A stretch of DNA of 36,390 nucleotides from a virus. How positions within the stretch are numbered: the stretch's first letter is position 1; each line of letters begins with the position of its first letter. Location: positions 1 through 36,390 of IMG/VR virus record IMGVR_UViG_3300006750_000033; one strand, given 5' to 3'. The position numbers were made by a program, and so were the translations under genes. The notes under the pieces are model-generated. The model was not told the origin of the DNA and searched no databases. It saw only the letters and a program-made list of their open reading frames with translations. Shown here in pieces: positions 1-6,839 of this stretch.

Positions 1-5
1 CAGCA

Positions 6-1670
6 GTGGATGCCTTCACACCCCAGGCAGCATCCCACCTCCAGCAGTGGCGCGACTACTCGCCCACCTTTGTGCAGTGGCTCAAGGATAACAGGTTGGT
101 CGGCATCATTAATTCCCGCCTTGCCTTCCCCATCCAGCATAACCCCGCCACCCACCTAAATGGTAAGACTGACGGGGCGCACCTCCTGAATCGGGACAGG
201 AACGGGTGGAGTGTCCTGGGCGGTAAGACCATGCCGCTCCTGATTGGGGAGAATACAGTCAACGCTTTTGTGTTTGAGAGTCAGTGGGATGCCTTTGCGT
301 GGATGGACAGAATTGAGTGGTATAAAGACATGGCAGCCACCTCCTGTGTACTCATTACCCGAGGTGCGAGTAACGGTAGGCTTGTTCACGGCTTATTGCC
401 AAGTACAGCCCGAGTCTACCTGCTCCCCCAGAATGATCCCCTTGATGAGAAGGGTGAATCCCCGGCAACCAAGTGGGTTCAATCCATTGCCAAGCTACAT
501 CCACGCTGCCTGATAGTGGCTACCCCGCCGGAGTACAAGGATCTTAATGAGTGGACTACCAGTGGCGCAACCAAGCAGGACTTGGTGACCGCAGGGGACG
601 AGGCAGAGGTGTATGTGGACCCAGATGCCCCCATCCTCCCCAATGCATTCCTTTGGCCTGACCTACTCACCTTCAAGTCTTCCGAGGACGAAGCATCCAT
701 ACTCGGTAACCGCTGGCTTTGCCGGGGCAGTTCCTGCGTCTGGGTCGGTGGCTCGGGCCTTGGCAAGTCAGTCCTCTCCCTCCAGGCAGCCATGCACTGG
801 GCAGCAGGGCAACCCTTCTTCGGTATAGCACCCAAGATGCCCCTTACTAGCCTCATAATAGAGGCTGAGAACGATTTCGGGGACGTTGCCGAGACCGTGC
901 AGGGTGTAAAGACAGGATTGCTCTCAGCGCAACCTACGCTCGATTTCGATCAGGTCACTGAGAGGGTGAAGATATGCCGACTGGTCAATGTCACGGGGTA
1001 CGACTTCATTATTCAGGTCAGGGAACTGATCGCCGACCATCAACCCGACCAGTTGTGGATTGATCCCTTACTCTGCTACCTTGGGGGTGATATTAACTCG
1101 CAGGAGGAGGTTGGTGAGTTTGTCAATCACCTGGGCGAACTTGCCCTCTCCACCGGCACCATCATCCACCTCATCCACCACACCGGCAAGCCCAAGACTG
1201 CCAAGGATACCCGTGGAATGACTGCCGCTGACCTTGCATATGCCGGTATAGGGTCCAGCGTACTCACCAACTGGGCAAGAGCCATTATGGTCCTGCAAAC
1301 AGTGAGGGGTGAGGAGGGTATATTCCAGTTAACAGCCGCAAAGCGGGGTAAGCGGGCCAATTTACAGCACCCAAAGCATGAATTATCCGCTTTATCCATC
1401 TATTTGCAGCATTCTGCCGAGGGATTATGCTGGATTCCCAGCGATTACGAGCCAGAAGAGTCATCAGTTGGCCGCAACAAGGCAGAGATCCCCTTTACCC
1501 GCATCAGGGAAGTCATCCAGCAGGGAAGCCGAACCAAGAACGGAGTCGCTGAACTACTCGCCCAAGAGTTCAATGTGGCGACCAAGACAGCGTCCAGAAG
1601 GCTAGATAATCTCATCGAAAACAACACCGCTGGGACCAACCAGGAGGGTGACTTGATATGGAAGTGTTAA
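6..1670 (+). CDS. Primase-helicase-like protein (TOPRIM plus RecA-like ATPase), probably 5'-truncated
   Basis: Probable replicative primase-helicase or helicase loader. The frame is already open at the window edge (codon 3-5 is GCA). GTG at 6 is only the first possible start, so an N-terminal part, perhaps with a zinc finger, is probably missing. A TOPRIM-like segment lies near residues 80-150, with FESQWDAFAW and the acidic LPQNDP. A RecA/AAA_25-type ATPase follows, with Walker A GGSGLGKS at 248-255, a Walker B-like LWIDP with Asp353, and a following HLIHHTGK. The last 60 residues resemble a winged helix (VAELLAQEFNVATKTASRRL). The gene is followed directly by a dense TGTCCAA site array, which fits a replication role. 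The function comes from motifs and layout; polymerising activity is not shown. Confidence 0.85.
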   Translation: MDAFTPQAASHLQQWRDYSPTFVQWLKDNRLVGIINSRLAFPIQHNPATHLNGKTDGAHLLNRDRNGWSVLGGKTMPLLIGENTVNAFVFESQWDAFAWMDRIEWYKDMAATSCVLITRGASNGRLVHGLLPSTARVYLLPQNDPLDEKGESPATKWVQSIAKLHPRCLIVATPPEYKDLNEWTTSGATKQDLVTAGDEAEVYVDPDAPILPNAFLWPDLLTFKSSEDEASILGNRWLCRGSSCVWVGGSGLGKSVLSLQAAMHWAAGQPFFGIAPKMPLTSLIIEAENDFGDVAETVQGVKTGLLSAQPTLDFDQVTERVKICRLVNVTGYDFIIQVRELIADHQPDQLWIDPLLCYLGGDINSQEEVGEFVNHLGELALSTGTIIHLIHHTGKPKTAKDTRGMTAADLAYAGIGSSVLTNWARAIMVLQTVRGEEGIFQLTAAKRGKRANLQHPKHELSALSIYLQHSAEGLCWIPSDYEPEESSVGRNKAEIPFTRIREVIQQGSRTKNGVAELLAQEFNVATKTASRRLDNLIENNTAGTNQEGDLIWKC

Positions 1671-1678
1671 AAGTAGGT

Positions 1679-1860
1679 GTCCAACCATTTTGTCCAACAT
1701 TTGTCCAACCCAAATTGCACTTTCTAACTATAAAATGACGTTTTTAGGAATGTTGGACAAAATGGAAAATGTATTTTGTCCATACTTTTGTCCAAGTGTT
1801 GGACAAAACACCCCCCCCTATAGGGGGGAGGTGTGTTTTGTCCAACTGTCCAATGTCCAA
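1679..1860. repeat. TGTCCAA site array, candidate replication origin or operator cluster
   Basis: Ten copies of TGTCCAA or its complement lie in 182 bases. Forward copies start at 1679, 1691, 1702, 1778 (last base T), 1789, 1839, 1847 and 1854. Inverted copies are at 1753-1759 and 1799-1805. Several extend to TTTTGTCCAA. The stretch has no convincing gene and follows the primase-helicase. Iteron-like clusters beside replication genes are typical of initiator-bound origins, but a repressor array would look similar. Confidence 0.6.
1799..1845. repeat. Long inverted repeat with C/G-run centre inside the TGTCCAA array
   Basis: The arms TTGGACAAAACAC (from 1799) and GTGTTTTGTCCAA (ending 1845) are perfectly complementary over 13 bases. 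They enclose a second palindrome, CCCCCCTATAGGGGGG, with a few unpaired bases between the two. It could extrude as a cruciform, act as a paired binding site, or terminate transcription leaving the primase-helicase gene. The outer arms are themselves two of the array sites, which favours a protein-binding or origin role. Confidence 0.6.
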
Positions 1861-1941
1861 TGGAGAGAGAGAAGAAGAAGTGAGATATAACCTCCCTTCC
1901 TGGTCGAGAAGGGGAAGGGGTTATTCCACACCACTGAAGAG

Positions 1942-2307
1942 ATGCGAGATACGGTAACATTCATCGAGCGGGAATTTCAGTCCATTAATCACCTTTGGGT
2001 GAAGGGGGAATTCTTCCCACACCTGGCCGATCAGTGGACTGATCCATCCGAGAGGTATTTCCGCACAGACCGGATTGACCCGGAAGAAGGGGATTGGCAT
2101 GAATGGAATGAGTCAGGGAATATACATTCCTGGTCGAGAGATTTAAGGCGAAGCGGTAGCCATACCCCTTTCCGCTCAGTCGTCTACCCTCCCCTGCCTC
2201 CAGATTTTGATGCTGATGCCTGGGAAAGAGAGACTGACCAGGCTTGTGCAGATAACCTGAGAGACGCTTACGAGGCTTCACGGCATCAAAGTACCTCTGA
2301 GGGGTAA
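1942..2307 (+). CDS. Hypothetical protein, 121 aa
   Basis: I do not recognise this family. The ATG at 1942 follows a purine stretch (GAAGAG). The product is acidic and rich in Trp and Asp/Glu, with no signal peptide or membrane segment. The C-terminal half, after a Pro-rich PPLPPDF, looks helical and charged. It lies between the candidate origin array and the small-terminase-like gene, so an early role is possible but not shown. No other frame offers a better gene here, but coding status rests on length and composition only. Confidence 0.5.
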   Translation: MRDTVTFIEREFQSINHLWVKGEFFPHLADQWTDPSERYFRTDRIDPEEGDWHEWNESGNIHSWSRDLRRSGSHTPFRSVVYPPLPPDFDADAWERETDQACADNLRDAYEASRHQSTSEG

Positions 2308-2500
2308 AGAACGCTTACAGGGCATCCTGAGAGCAAAGAGGCTGTGCTGTGTAACGTGTGTAACTCATGCTAATACGGGATTGACAGATATGAGTGGAAG
2401 GTGAAAGTTAAGCCCTTGAACATAGTGCTTAATTGGCCGAAATCATTTCGGTGAATAGATTAGCACGATTATTGTGGGCTTAAATGTAATTGGACGGTTT

Positions 2501-2527
2501 CCAATTAGCCCAATTAGCCCAAATAGG
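2501..2527. repeat. Three tandem 9-bp units before the HTH gene
   Basis: CCAATTAGC, CCAATTAGC and CCAAATAGG lie head to tail and end one base before the ATG at 2529. The last unit supplies the AGG of the ribosome binding site. They may be a binding site or a chance small repeat. The rest of the 2308-2528 gap holds an isolated TTGACA at 2381-2386 without a convincing -10 partner, and a short hairpin CCGAAATCATTTCGG near 2434. I see no gene there. Confidence 0.45.
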
Positions 2528-2528
2528 A

Positions 2529-3062
2529 ATGGCAAAGGCAAAGACAATCAAGATTCTAGCCGGTCAGGAGCGGAAGGCGAAGTCTGCCGAGGCAAGGAAG
2601 TATACTGCGGAGACTATTCCCGAGGATCTCAAGCGGAAGGTCGAGGATGCCTTGTCTGAGTCCACAAGGGGCGTCAAGGATGTAGCTGATGAATTTGGCT
2701 TGTCGGATCACGCGGTCCATAAGATTAGAACACTGGCGGAAGATAAGAATCCTGCTTTCAATATCAAGAGATGGAAACGTCACACTGCCGCTACTCTTGC
2801 CCACTTCACAACTCGGGGAGCAGATCGATTGGTTGCGGAGGTGGATAAGATACCATTGGCCAATTTATGCGTCTCAGTTGCTATCGCGATCGATAAAATC
2901 GCAGCCCTAGCCGATCAACCGACAACTGTGGTCGAACATCGCCTGCGTGTGGATCATGGTGGCGTTGAATCCATGATGAAGCGGGCCCATGCAGAAACAG
3001 CAGATACCGTATCTGATGTTTGTGATGACAAAGTGATCGATATTCCAAATAAAGAGGCTTAA
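2529..3062 (+). CDS. Helix-turn-helix protein, candidate small terminase subunit
   Basis: A 177-residue protein. The ATG at 2529 is preferred over a TTG at 2490 because a purine-rich AATAGGA precedes it and the product then begins with the basic MAKAKTIKI. Residues about 35-75 form a clear helix-turn-helix (GVKDVADEFGLSDHAVHKIRTL) like those of resolvase- or transposase-type and small-terminase DNA-binding domains. The C-terminal half is helical (RGADRLVAEVDKIPLANL) and could make oligomers. It lies about 1.9 kb before the large terminase, where small terminases often occur, with several small genes between. The assignment is by position and fold; a transcription regulator remains possible. 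Confidence 0.6.
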   Translation: MAKAKTIKILAGQERKAKSAEARKYTAETIPEDLKRKVEDALSESTRGVKDVADEFGLSDHAVHKIRTLAEDKNPAFNIKRWKRHTAATLAHFTTRGADRLVAEVDKIPLANLCVSVAIAIDKIAALADQPTTVVEHRLRVDHGGVESMMKRAHAETADTVSDVCDDKVIDIPNKEA

Positions 3063-3238
3063 ATGCACCCTTTTGAGATCCTGCTAACCGATAAGCTACC
3101 GGGAACGTGCCTGGTCGCGCCGTATTTAGCTGAATTAAGTTGTGACGCTGAAAAGGGGGCGGGGGGGGTCTGTTTCTTTTTCGGCGGGGAAATCCCGACG
3201 AGTATAGCTACTAGATTTTTTATTACAAAATACCACCC

Positions 3239-3394
3239 ATGATAACAAAAAAGAAACGTCACTACGCCAACCACTCCCTTACAAAAAATGGCTATTCAAG
3301 AGACGACAGAATCGTTGGCCGCACCACCCGCGAGGTACGCAGGCGTGAGGAGAGGAAACTGCTGAAGGCAGAAAGGCGGGAGCAGGGAGTATGA
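3239..3394 (+). CDS. Small highly basic protein, 51 aa
   Basis: An ORF of 51 residues from ATG 3239 to TGA 3392-3394. Its stop overlaps the start of the next gene in an ATGA, a usual sign of translational coupling. It begins MITKKKRHYANHSLTKNG and ends in a strongly charged helix (VRRREERKLLKAERREQ). No family is recognised. The composition suggests nucleic-acid binding. The 3063-3238 stretch before it is non-coding and contains a G-rich tract near 3156-3170. Confidence 0.55.
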   Translation: MITKKKRHYANHSLTKNGYSRDDRIVGRTTREVRRREERKLLKAERREQGV

Positions 3395-4188
3395 AACCCC
3401 TTACGATCCTCAGTTTAGGAGCAGGTGTACAGTCTACGGCATTGGCATTGCTCTCGGCAAGGGGTGAAGTGGAGAGGGTGGATGCGGCTATATTTGCGGA
3501 TACGATATGGGAACCTCGGGAGGTGTATGAGCATTTGGATTGGCTGGAGGAGGAATTGCCGTTCCCGGTTCATCGCGTCAGTCATGGTGATTTGCGGAAG
3601 GATGTTTTGTTGTCTGCGCGGGAGGGGAAGCGGGTAGCCACTCCCCCGTTTTTTACTGATCAGGGAAATGGCGATGGATTATTACGCAGGCAATGCACCC
3701 AGCAGTACAAGTTGGACCCTTTATTTAAAAAGATAAGGGGATTGCTGGGACTGAAGAAGGGGCAGCGTGTTCCTCATGGGGTTAAGGTGAGGAACCTTAT
3801 GGGGATCAGCCTGGATGAGATTCAGCGAATGAAGGAATCGCCCCATAAATGGATGGAAAACATTTTCCCCTTGGTTGAGAAGCGGATGAGTCGGCATGAC
3901 TGTTTGAGGTGGATGGAGAAGAACGGGTATCCCCGCCCTCCCCGTTCTGCCTGTGTGGGTTGTCCGTATCATTCATTGAAGGAATGGAGGAGCATCAAGG
4001 AAGATCCTGATGAGTGGGATGATGTGGTGAAGTTTGATAAGGAGATCAGGGGCGGACTGAATGGGACGAAATCGGCTTTATACCTCCACCGATCATTAAA
4101 GCCTTTGGATGATGTGGACTTGAGTACGGATGTTGAGCGGGGGCAGCTTACATTCCTGGATGAGTGTGATGGTATGTGTGGGAATTGA
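3391..4188 (+). CDS. PP-loop ATPase, PAPS-reductase-like family
   Basis: A 265-residue member of the adenine-nucleotide alpha-hydrolase-like (PP-loop) superfamily, which activates a substrate by adenylation or handles PAPS. The N-terminus carries the modified PP-loop LSLGAGVQSTAL (residues 7-18), followed by a strand with FADTIWEPREVYEHLDWL, as in phage proteins labelled PAPS reductase/sulfotransferase. Cysteines 102 (RRQCTQQYK), 171, 188 and 191 (CVGCP) could hold a metal or Fe-S cluster. It sits in a coupled string of small genes before the terminase. The substrate cannot be read from sequence. Phage roles suggested for this group include base or RNA modification and sulphur metabolism; none is shown here. 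Confidence 0.8.
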   Translation: MKPLTILSLGAGVQSTALALLSARGEVERVDAAIFADTIWEPREVYEHLDWLEEELPFPVHRVSHGDLRKDVLLSAREGKRVATPPFFTDQGNGDGLLRRQCTQQYKLDPLFKKIRGLLGLKKGQRVPHGVKVRNLMGISLDEIQRMKESPHKWMENIFPLVEKRMSRHDCLRWMEKNGYPRPPRSACVGCPYHSLKEWRSIKEDPDEWDDVVKFDKEIRGGLNGTKSALYLHRSLKPLDDVDLSTDVERGQLTFLDECDGMCGN

Positions 4189-4190
4189 TT

Positions 4191-4568
4191 ATGACCGAGA
4201 AAGACCTGGCAGAGTTATCTGGAGTAGCCCGCATAGAGGTGAAGGAGTTACGCCCACAGCTTGAGAAGGGGGTTGACTGGGATTGGCAGCGGGGTAAGCC
4301 GGTTGAGTATACGCCCCAGGGGGTTCATAAGGTGAAGGAGTTGCTGGGGGTGAAGGGCGAGTTGAGGAGTAATGGCAGGAAGGACAAGGCGATTGTGTTG
4401 CGTAAGTTTGATCCTATCTGGTTGCTGGTGAGGTTTGATGGGGAGAACAGGAAGTGCATGACGAAGGGAACAGAGAACTTTATGCCCAATATGGAGATTG
4501 ATGTGCAGGAACAGGCGCAGGGATTTTTGAAGGTAACACGGCATCCCAGGAGGCCGGGAAGGTGGTAA
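4191..4568 (+). CDS. Small protein with HTH-like N-terminus
   Basis: A 125-residue protein. The ATG at 4191 is preferred over an in-frame GTG at 4176 because GTGTGGGA gives a binding site at good distance and the overlap with the PP-loop gene disappears. The N-terminal 55 residues (MTEKDLAELSGV, then VEYTPQGVHKVKELLGV) look like a MerR- or excisionase-type DNA-binding fold. The C-terminal half resembles a beta-rich nucleic-acid-binding segment (WLLVRFDGENRKCMTKG) and ends basic. It probably belongs to the operon running into the packaging genes. Function unknown. Confidence 0.65.
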   Translation: MTEKDLAELSGVARIEVKELRPQLEKGVDWDWQRGKPVEYTPQGVHKVKELLGVKGELRSNGRKDKAIVLRKFDPIWLLVRFDGENRKCMTKGTENFMPNMEIDVQEQAQGFLKVTRHPRRPGRW

Positions 4569-4569
4569 T

Positions 4570-4785
4570 ATGACGGTGACATTGGATGAGATGGAATTGG
4601 TGGCGACATTCCTGGCGGATGAGCATGAGCGGTTTGTGGATCATTGTGACCGGGAAGGATTGGGGGAGAGTGATGCCCTCAAGTTGATTGAGCGGATTAA
4701 TGATGATTTCAAGGAGGCACTGGATGTGGCCTTTAACTCGGAACTGGGAGGACAACAGGATGCCGGAAGAATCAGGAATAATTAG
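4570..4785 (+). CDS. Small acidic hypothetical protein, 71 aa
   Basis: It starts at ATG 4570, one base after the stop of the upstream gene, with purines (GGGAAGGTGG) in front. The product is acidic and probably all-helical (DEMELVATFLADEHERFVDHC, then DALKLIERINDDFKEALDVAF). The end overlaps the next gene by 26 bases. No family recognised. Tight packing supports it being real. Confidence 0.6.
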   Translation: MTVTLDEMELVATFLADEHERFVDHCDREGLGESDALKLIERINDDFKEALDVAFNSELGGQQDAGRIRNN

Positions 4786-5020
4786 CGTTAAAGAGGTGGT
4801 TACCGTGGAGTTGGGTGACCGGGTGGTGAGGTGTTGGTGTGCGGATGGTTTCCTGGTTGCGGATGTCAGGAAGCGTTGCCGGGAACTTTCAGCGGCACAG
4901 GCATCATCAAGGGATGTGCTGGTGGCGTTATTGGCGATTAAGGGGGTCGAGAAGGTTCGCGTAATGGACAGGTACGGTGGGGGATACGAGGGTGATATTT
5001 CAGGAAGTAAAGAAGGATAA
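4760..5020 (+). CDS. Small hypothetical protein before terminase, 86 aa
   Basis: I chose ATG 4760, with GGGAGGACAACAGG just upstream, over the longer frame from 4688, which would overlap the previous gene deeply with atypical residues. The product has two beta-like stretches (VKEVVTVELGDRVVRCWCADGFLV) and a helix (SSRDVLVALLAIKGVEKV), suggesting a small alpha/beta domain. It overlaps the terminase start by 44 bases if the GTG at 4977 is used. Function unknown. Confidence 0.6.
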   Translation: MPEESGIISVKEVVTVELGDRVVRCWCADGFLVADVRKRCRELSAAQASSRDVLVALLAIKGVEKVRVMDRYGGGYEGDISGSKEG

Positions 5021-6638
5021 TTTAAAGGGGTACGTTCCTACACCGCACCCGATAATCTCTGCTCCGACACCGGAGGATGTGCAGAGGTTTGTGGGGAATA
5101 TTGGTATTGATGAGACGGTGAAGCTGTTGCAGTTGCGCGAGGATAAGATTCTTGCGGAGAGGATGGACCCCTACCGGCACGGGTACGAGCCACCTCACTG
5201 GAAGGATGCTGATGAGTTGCTTAAAGATCCTGAGATCAGTGAGTTTATTATCTTGGGCGGGAATAGGGCCGGTAAGAGTGAGTATGCGGCGAAGCGTGTT
5301 TGCTGGTTGTTGAGTGAGTATGATGAGTGCCGTATCTGGTGCATACATACGACGCACATGAGTTCGGTCCAGATGCAGCAACCGTTGATATATAAATATC
5401 TCCCGGCGGAATATAAGACCGTTAAAAAGACGAAGATCACCAATGTCAGTTATACGCAGAAGAATGGCTTTACCGAGGATACCTTTGTTTTGCCGAACAG
5501 GGCGCAGTGTTTCTTCCTGAACCAGAGTCAGGATATTAAGGTGATTGAGGGTGGGGAAACGGATTTCATATGGATAGATGAGGAAATTAATCACGATTGG
5601 TTGAAGACGTTGCGGTATAGAACGGTTACCCGCGAGGGGAAGATCCTTTTGACGTTCACGCCTGTCAGCGGATACACGCCAGTGATTAAGGAGTATTTGA
5701 GTGGGGCAACCATAACGGAGTGGAAGGATGCGGACCTGCTGAAGAGTGAGATCAATGTGCCTGGGGGGAAGAGGGGTACGATGCCCTATCGGGCAAGGTG
5801 CCACCGTCCTGATTCAGCGGCGATGTGGTTTCATTCAGTAATGAATGAGTATTCACCGTTTGACCAGATAGCCAAGACGCTGAAGGGGCGCGGACCGTAT
5901 GAGGTTAAGATTCGGGCCTATGGCTGGGCGGAAAGTTTGCAGGGAACACAGTTCCCCAGGTTCGGTGACCACAACATTGTCAAGCCCGAGGACATACCGG
6001 AAGAGGGAACCAATTACATGGTTTGTGACCCTGCCGGTGCGCGTAACTGGTTCATGCTTTGGGTGCGTGTAGATCGTGCCGGGAGAAAGTGGGTTTACCG
6101 TGAGTGGCCTGACACAAGCATGGGTGAGTGGGCTATTGCGTCAGCGAAGGCGGACGGTAAACCCGGTGTAGCGCAGACCAACCAGGCTGGAAGAGGCATT
6201 GATGAATACAAGGACATGATCCTGTCTATGGAGGACGGGGAAGAGATTGCCGAGAGATACATTGACCCCAGGAGTGCGGGAACATTGTCAGCGGGAAAAG
6301 CGGGTGGAACGAGCCTATTGGAGTTACTGGAGGAAGATCCCCCGATGTTCTTTACGCCCAGTGCAGGGACAAGGATTGATGAGCGGGTGGGGATTATTAA
6401 CGATTGGTTGGCTTATGATTTGGATGAGCCAATCTGCTCAGTAGTGAATGAGCCGAATCTGTATGTGTCCAATACCTGTGAGAATTTGATCTATAGCATG
6501 AGGGAATGGACGGGGAGAGACGGGCAGAAGGGAGCCAGTAAAGACCCCGTTGATGCGCTGGCATACCTGGCAGTGATGGACCCTGAAGGGGAGGACAAGA
6601 GCGTCTATATGGCGAAGGGTGTAATTGGAAGTTATTAA
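4977..6638 (+). CDS. Terminase large subunit
   Basis: Motor ATPase and nuclease that packages DNA into the prohead. Walker A is GGNRAGKS (94-101), preceded by the strand SEFIILG. The Walker B-like FIWIDEE has Asp201 and the catalytic Glu202/203. The C-terminal RNase H-like nuclease begins at YMVCDPAGARNW with Asp351, and further acidic residues near DPRSAG and DPVDALAYL complete the usual set. The length of 553 fits podoviral terminases. The start is uncertain: GTG 4977 overlaps the previous gene, and no ATG occurs before the conserved region. The portal follows after one small gene. Confidence 0.93.
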   Translation: MGDTRVIFQEVKKDNLKGYVPTPHPIISAPTPEDVQRFVGNIGIDETVKLLQLREDKILAERMDPYRHGYEPPHWKDADELLKDPEISEFIILGGNRAGKSEYAAKRVCWLLSEYDECRIWCIHTTHMSSVQMQQPLIYKYLPAEYKTVKKTKITNVSYTQKNGFTEDTFVLPNRAQCFFLNQSQDIKVIEGGETDFIWIDEEINHDWLKTLRYRTVTREGKILLTFTPVSGYTPVIKEYLSGATITEWKDADLLKSEINVPGGKRGTMPYRARCHRPDSAAMWFHSVMNEYSPFDQIAKTLKGRGPYEVKIRAYGWAESLQGTQFPRFGDHNIVKPEDIPEEGTNYMVCDPAGARNWFMLWVRVDRAGRKWVYREWPDTSMGEWAIASAKADGKPGVAQTNQAGRGIDEYKDMILSMEDGEEIAERYIDPRSAGTLSAGKAGGTSLLELLEEDPPMFFTPSAGTRIDERVGIINDWLAYDLDEPICSVVNEPNLYVSNTCENLIYSMREWTGRDGQKGASKDPVDALAYLAVMDPEGEDKSVYMAKGVIGSY

Positions 6639-6641
6639 AAT

Positions 6642-6839
6642 ATGAATGTCATGGAAGAAAAGCATCCACCCCTTGTGCCGCTTGCGACGGCAAAGGAAAT
6701 CACCGGACTGGGCGACAAGGAATTAAGGTATTTACGCGAGGAAGGTAAATTAAACACATATAAGACTCGCGGGGGATTAAACCGATACTATCGGGACGAG
6801 TTATATAAATTAATAAAAAAGGGGAATAACAATGGCTGA
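6642..6839 (+). CDS. Small MerR/excisionase-type DNA-binding protein
   Basis: A 65-residue protein starting three bases after the terminase stop and overlapping the portal start by 8 bases. The sequence VPLATAKEITGLGDKELRYLREEGKLNTYKTRGGLNRYYRDEL fits the helix-turn-helix-17 / MerR-like winged-helix family, in which the arm after the second helix carries a Gly-Arg-Tyr segment. It is unusual between terminase and portal. It may regulate the late operon or take part in DNA recognition during packaging. Confidence 0.75.
   Translation: MNVMEEKHPPLVPLATAKEITGLGDKELRYLREEGKLNTYKTRGGLNRYYRDELYKLIKKGNNNG

Noticed and set aside
2381-2410. Promoter with TTGACA at 2381
   Set aside because: No acceptable -10 hexamer lies at 16-19 bases; AAAGTT or AGTTAA is all that is found.
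5022-5804. 260-residue minus-strand frame
   Set aside because: It is entirely inside the terminase gene, which has clear Walker motifs in the plus frame.
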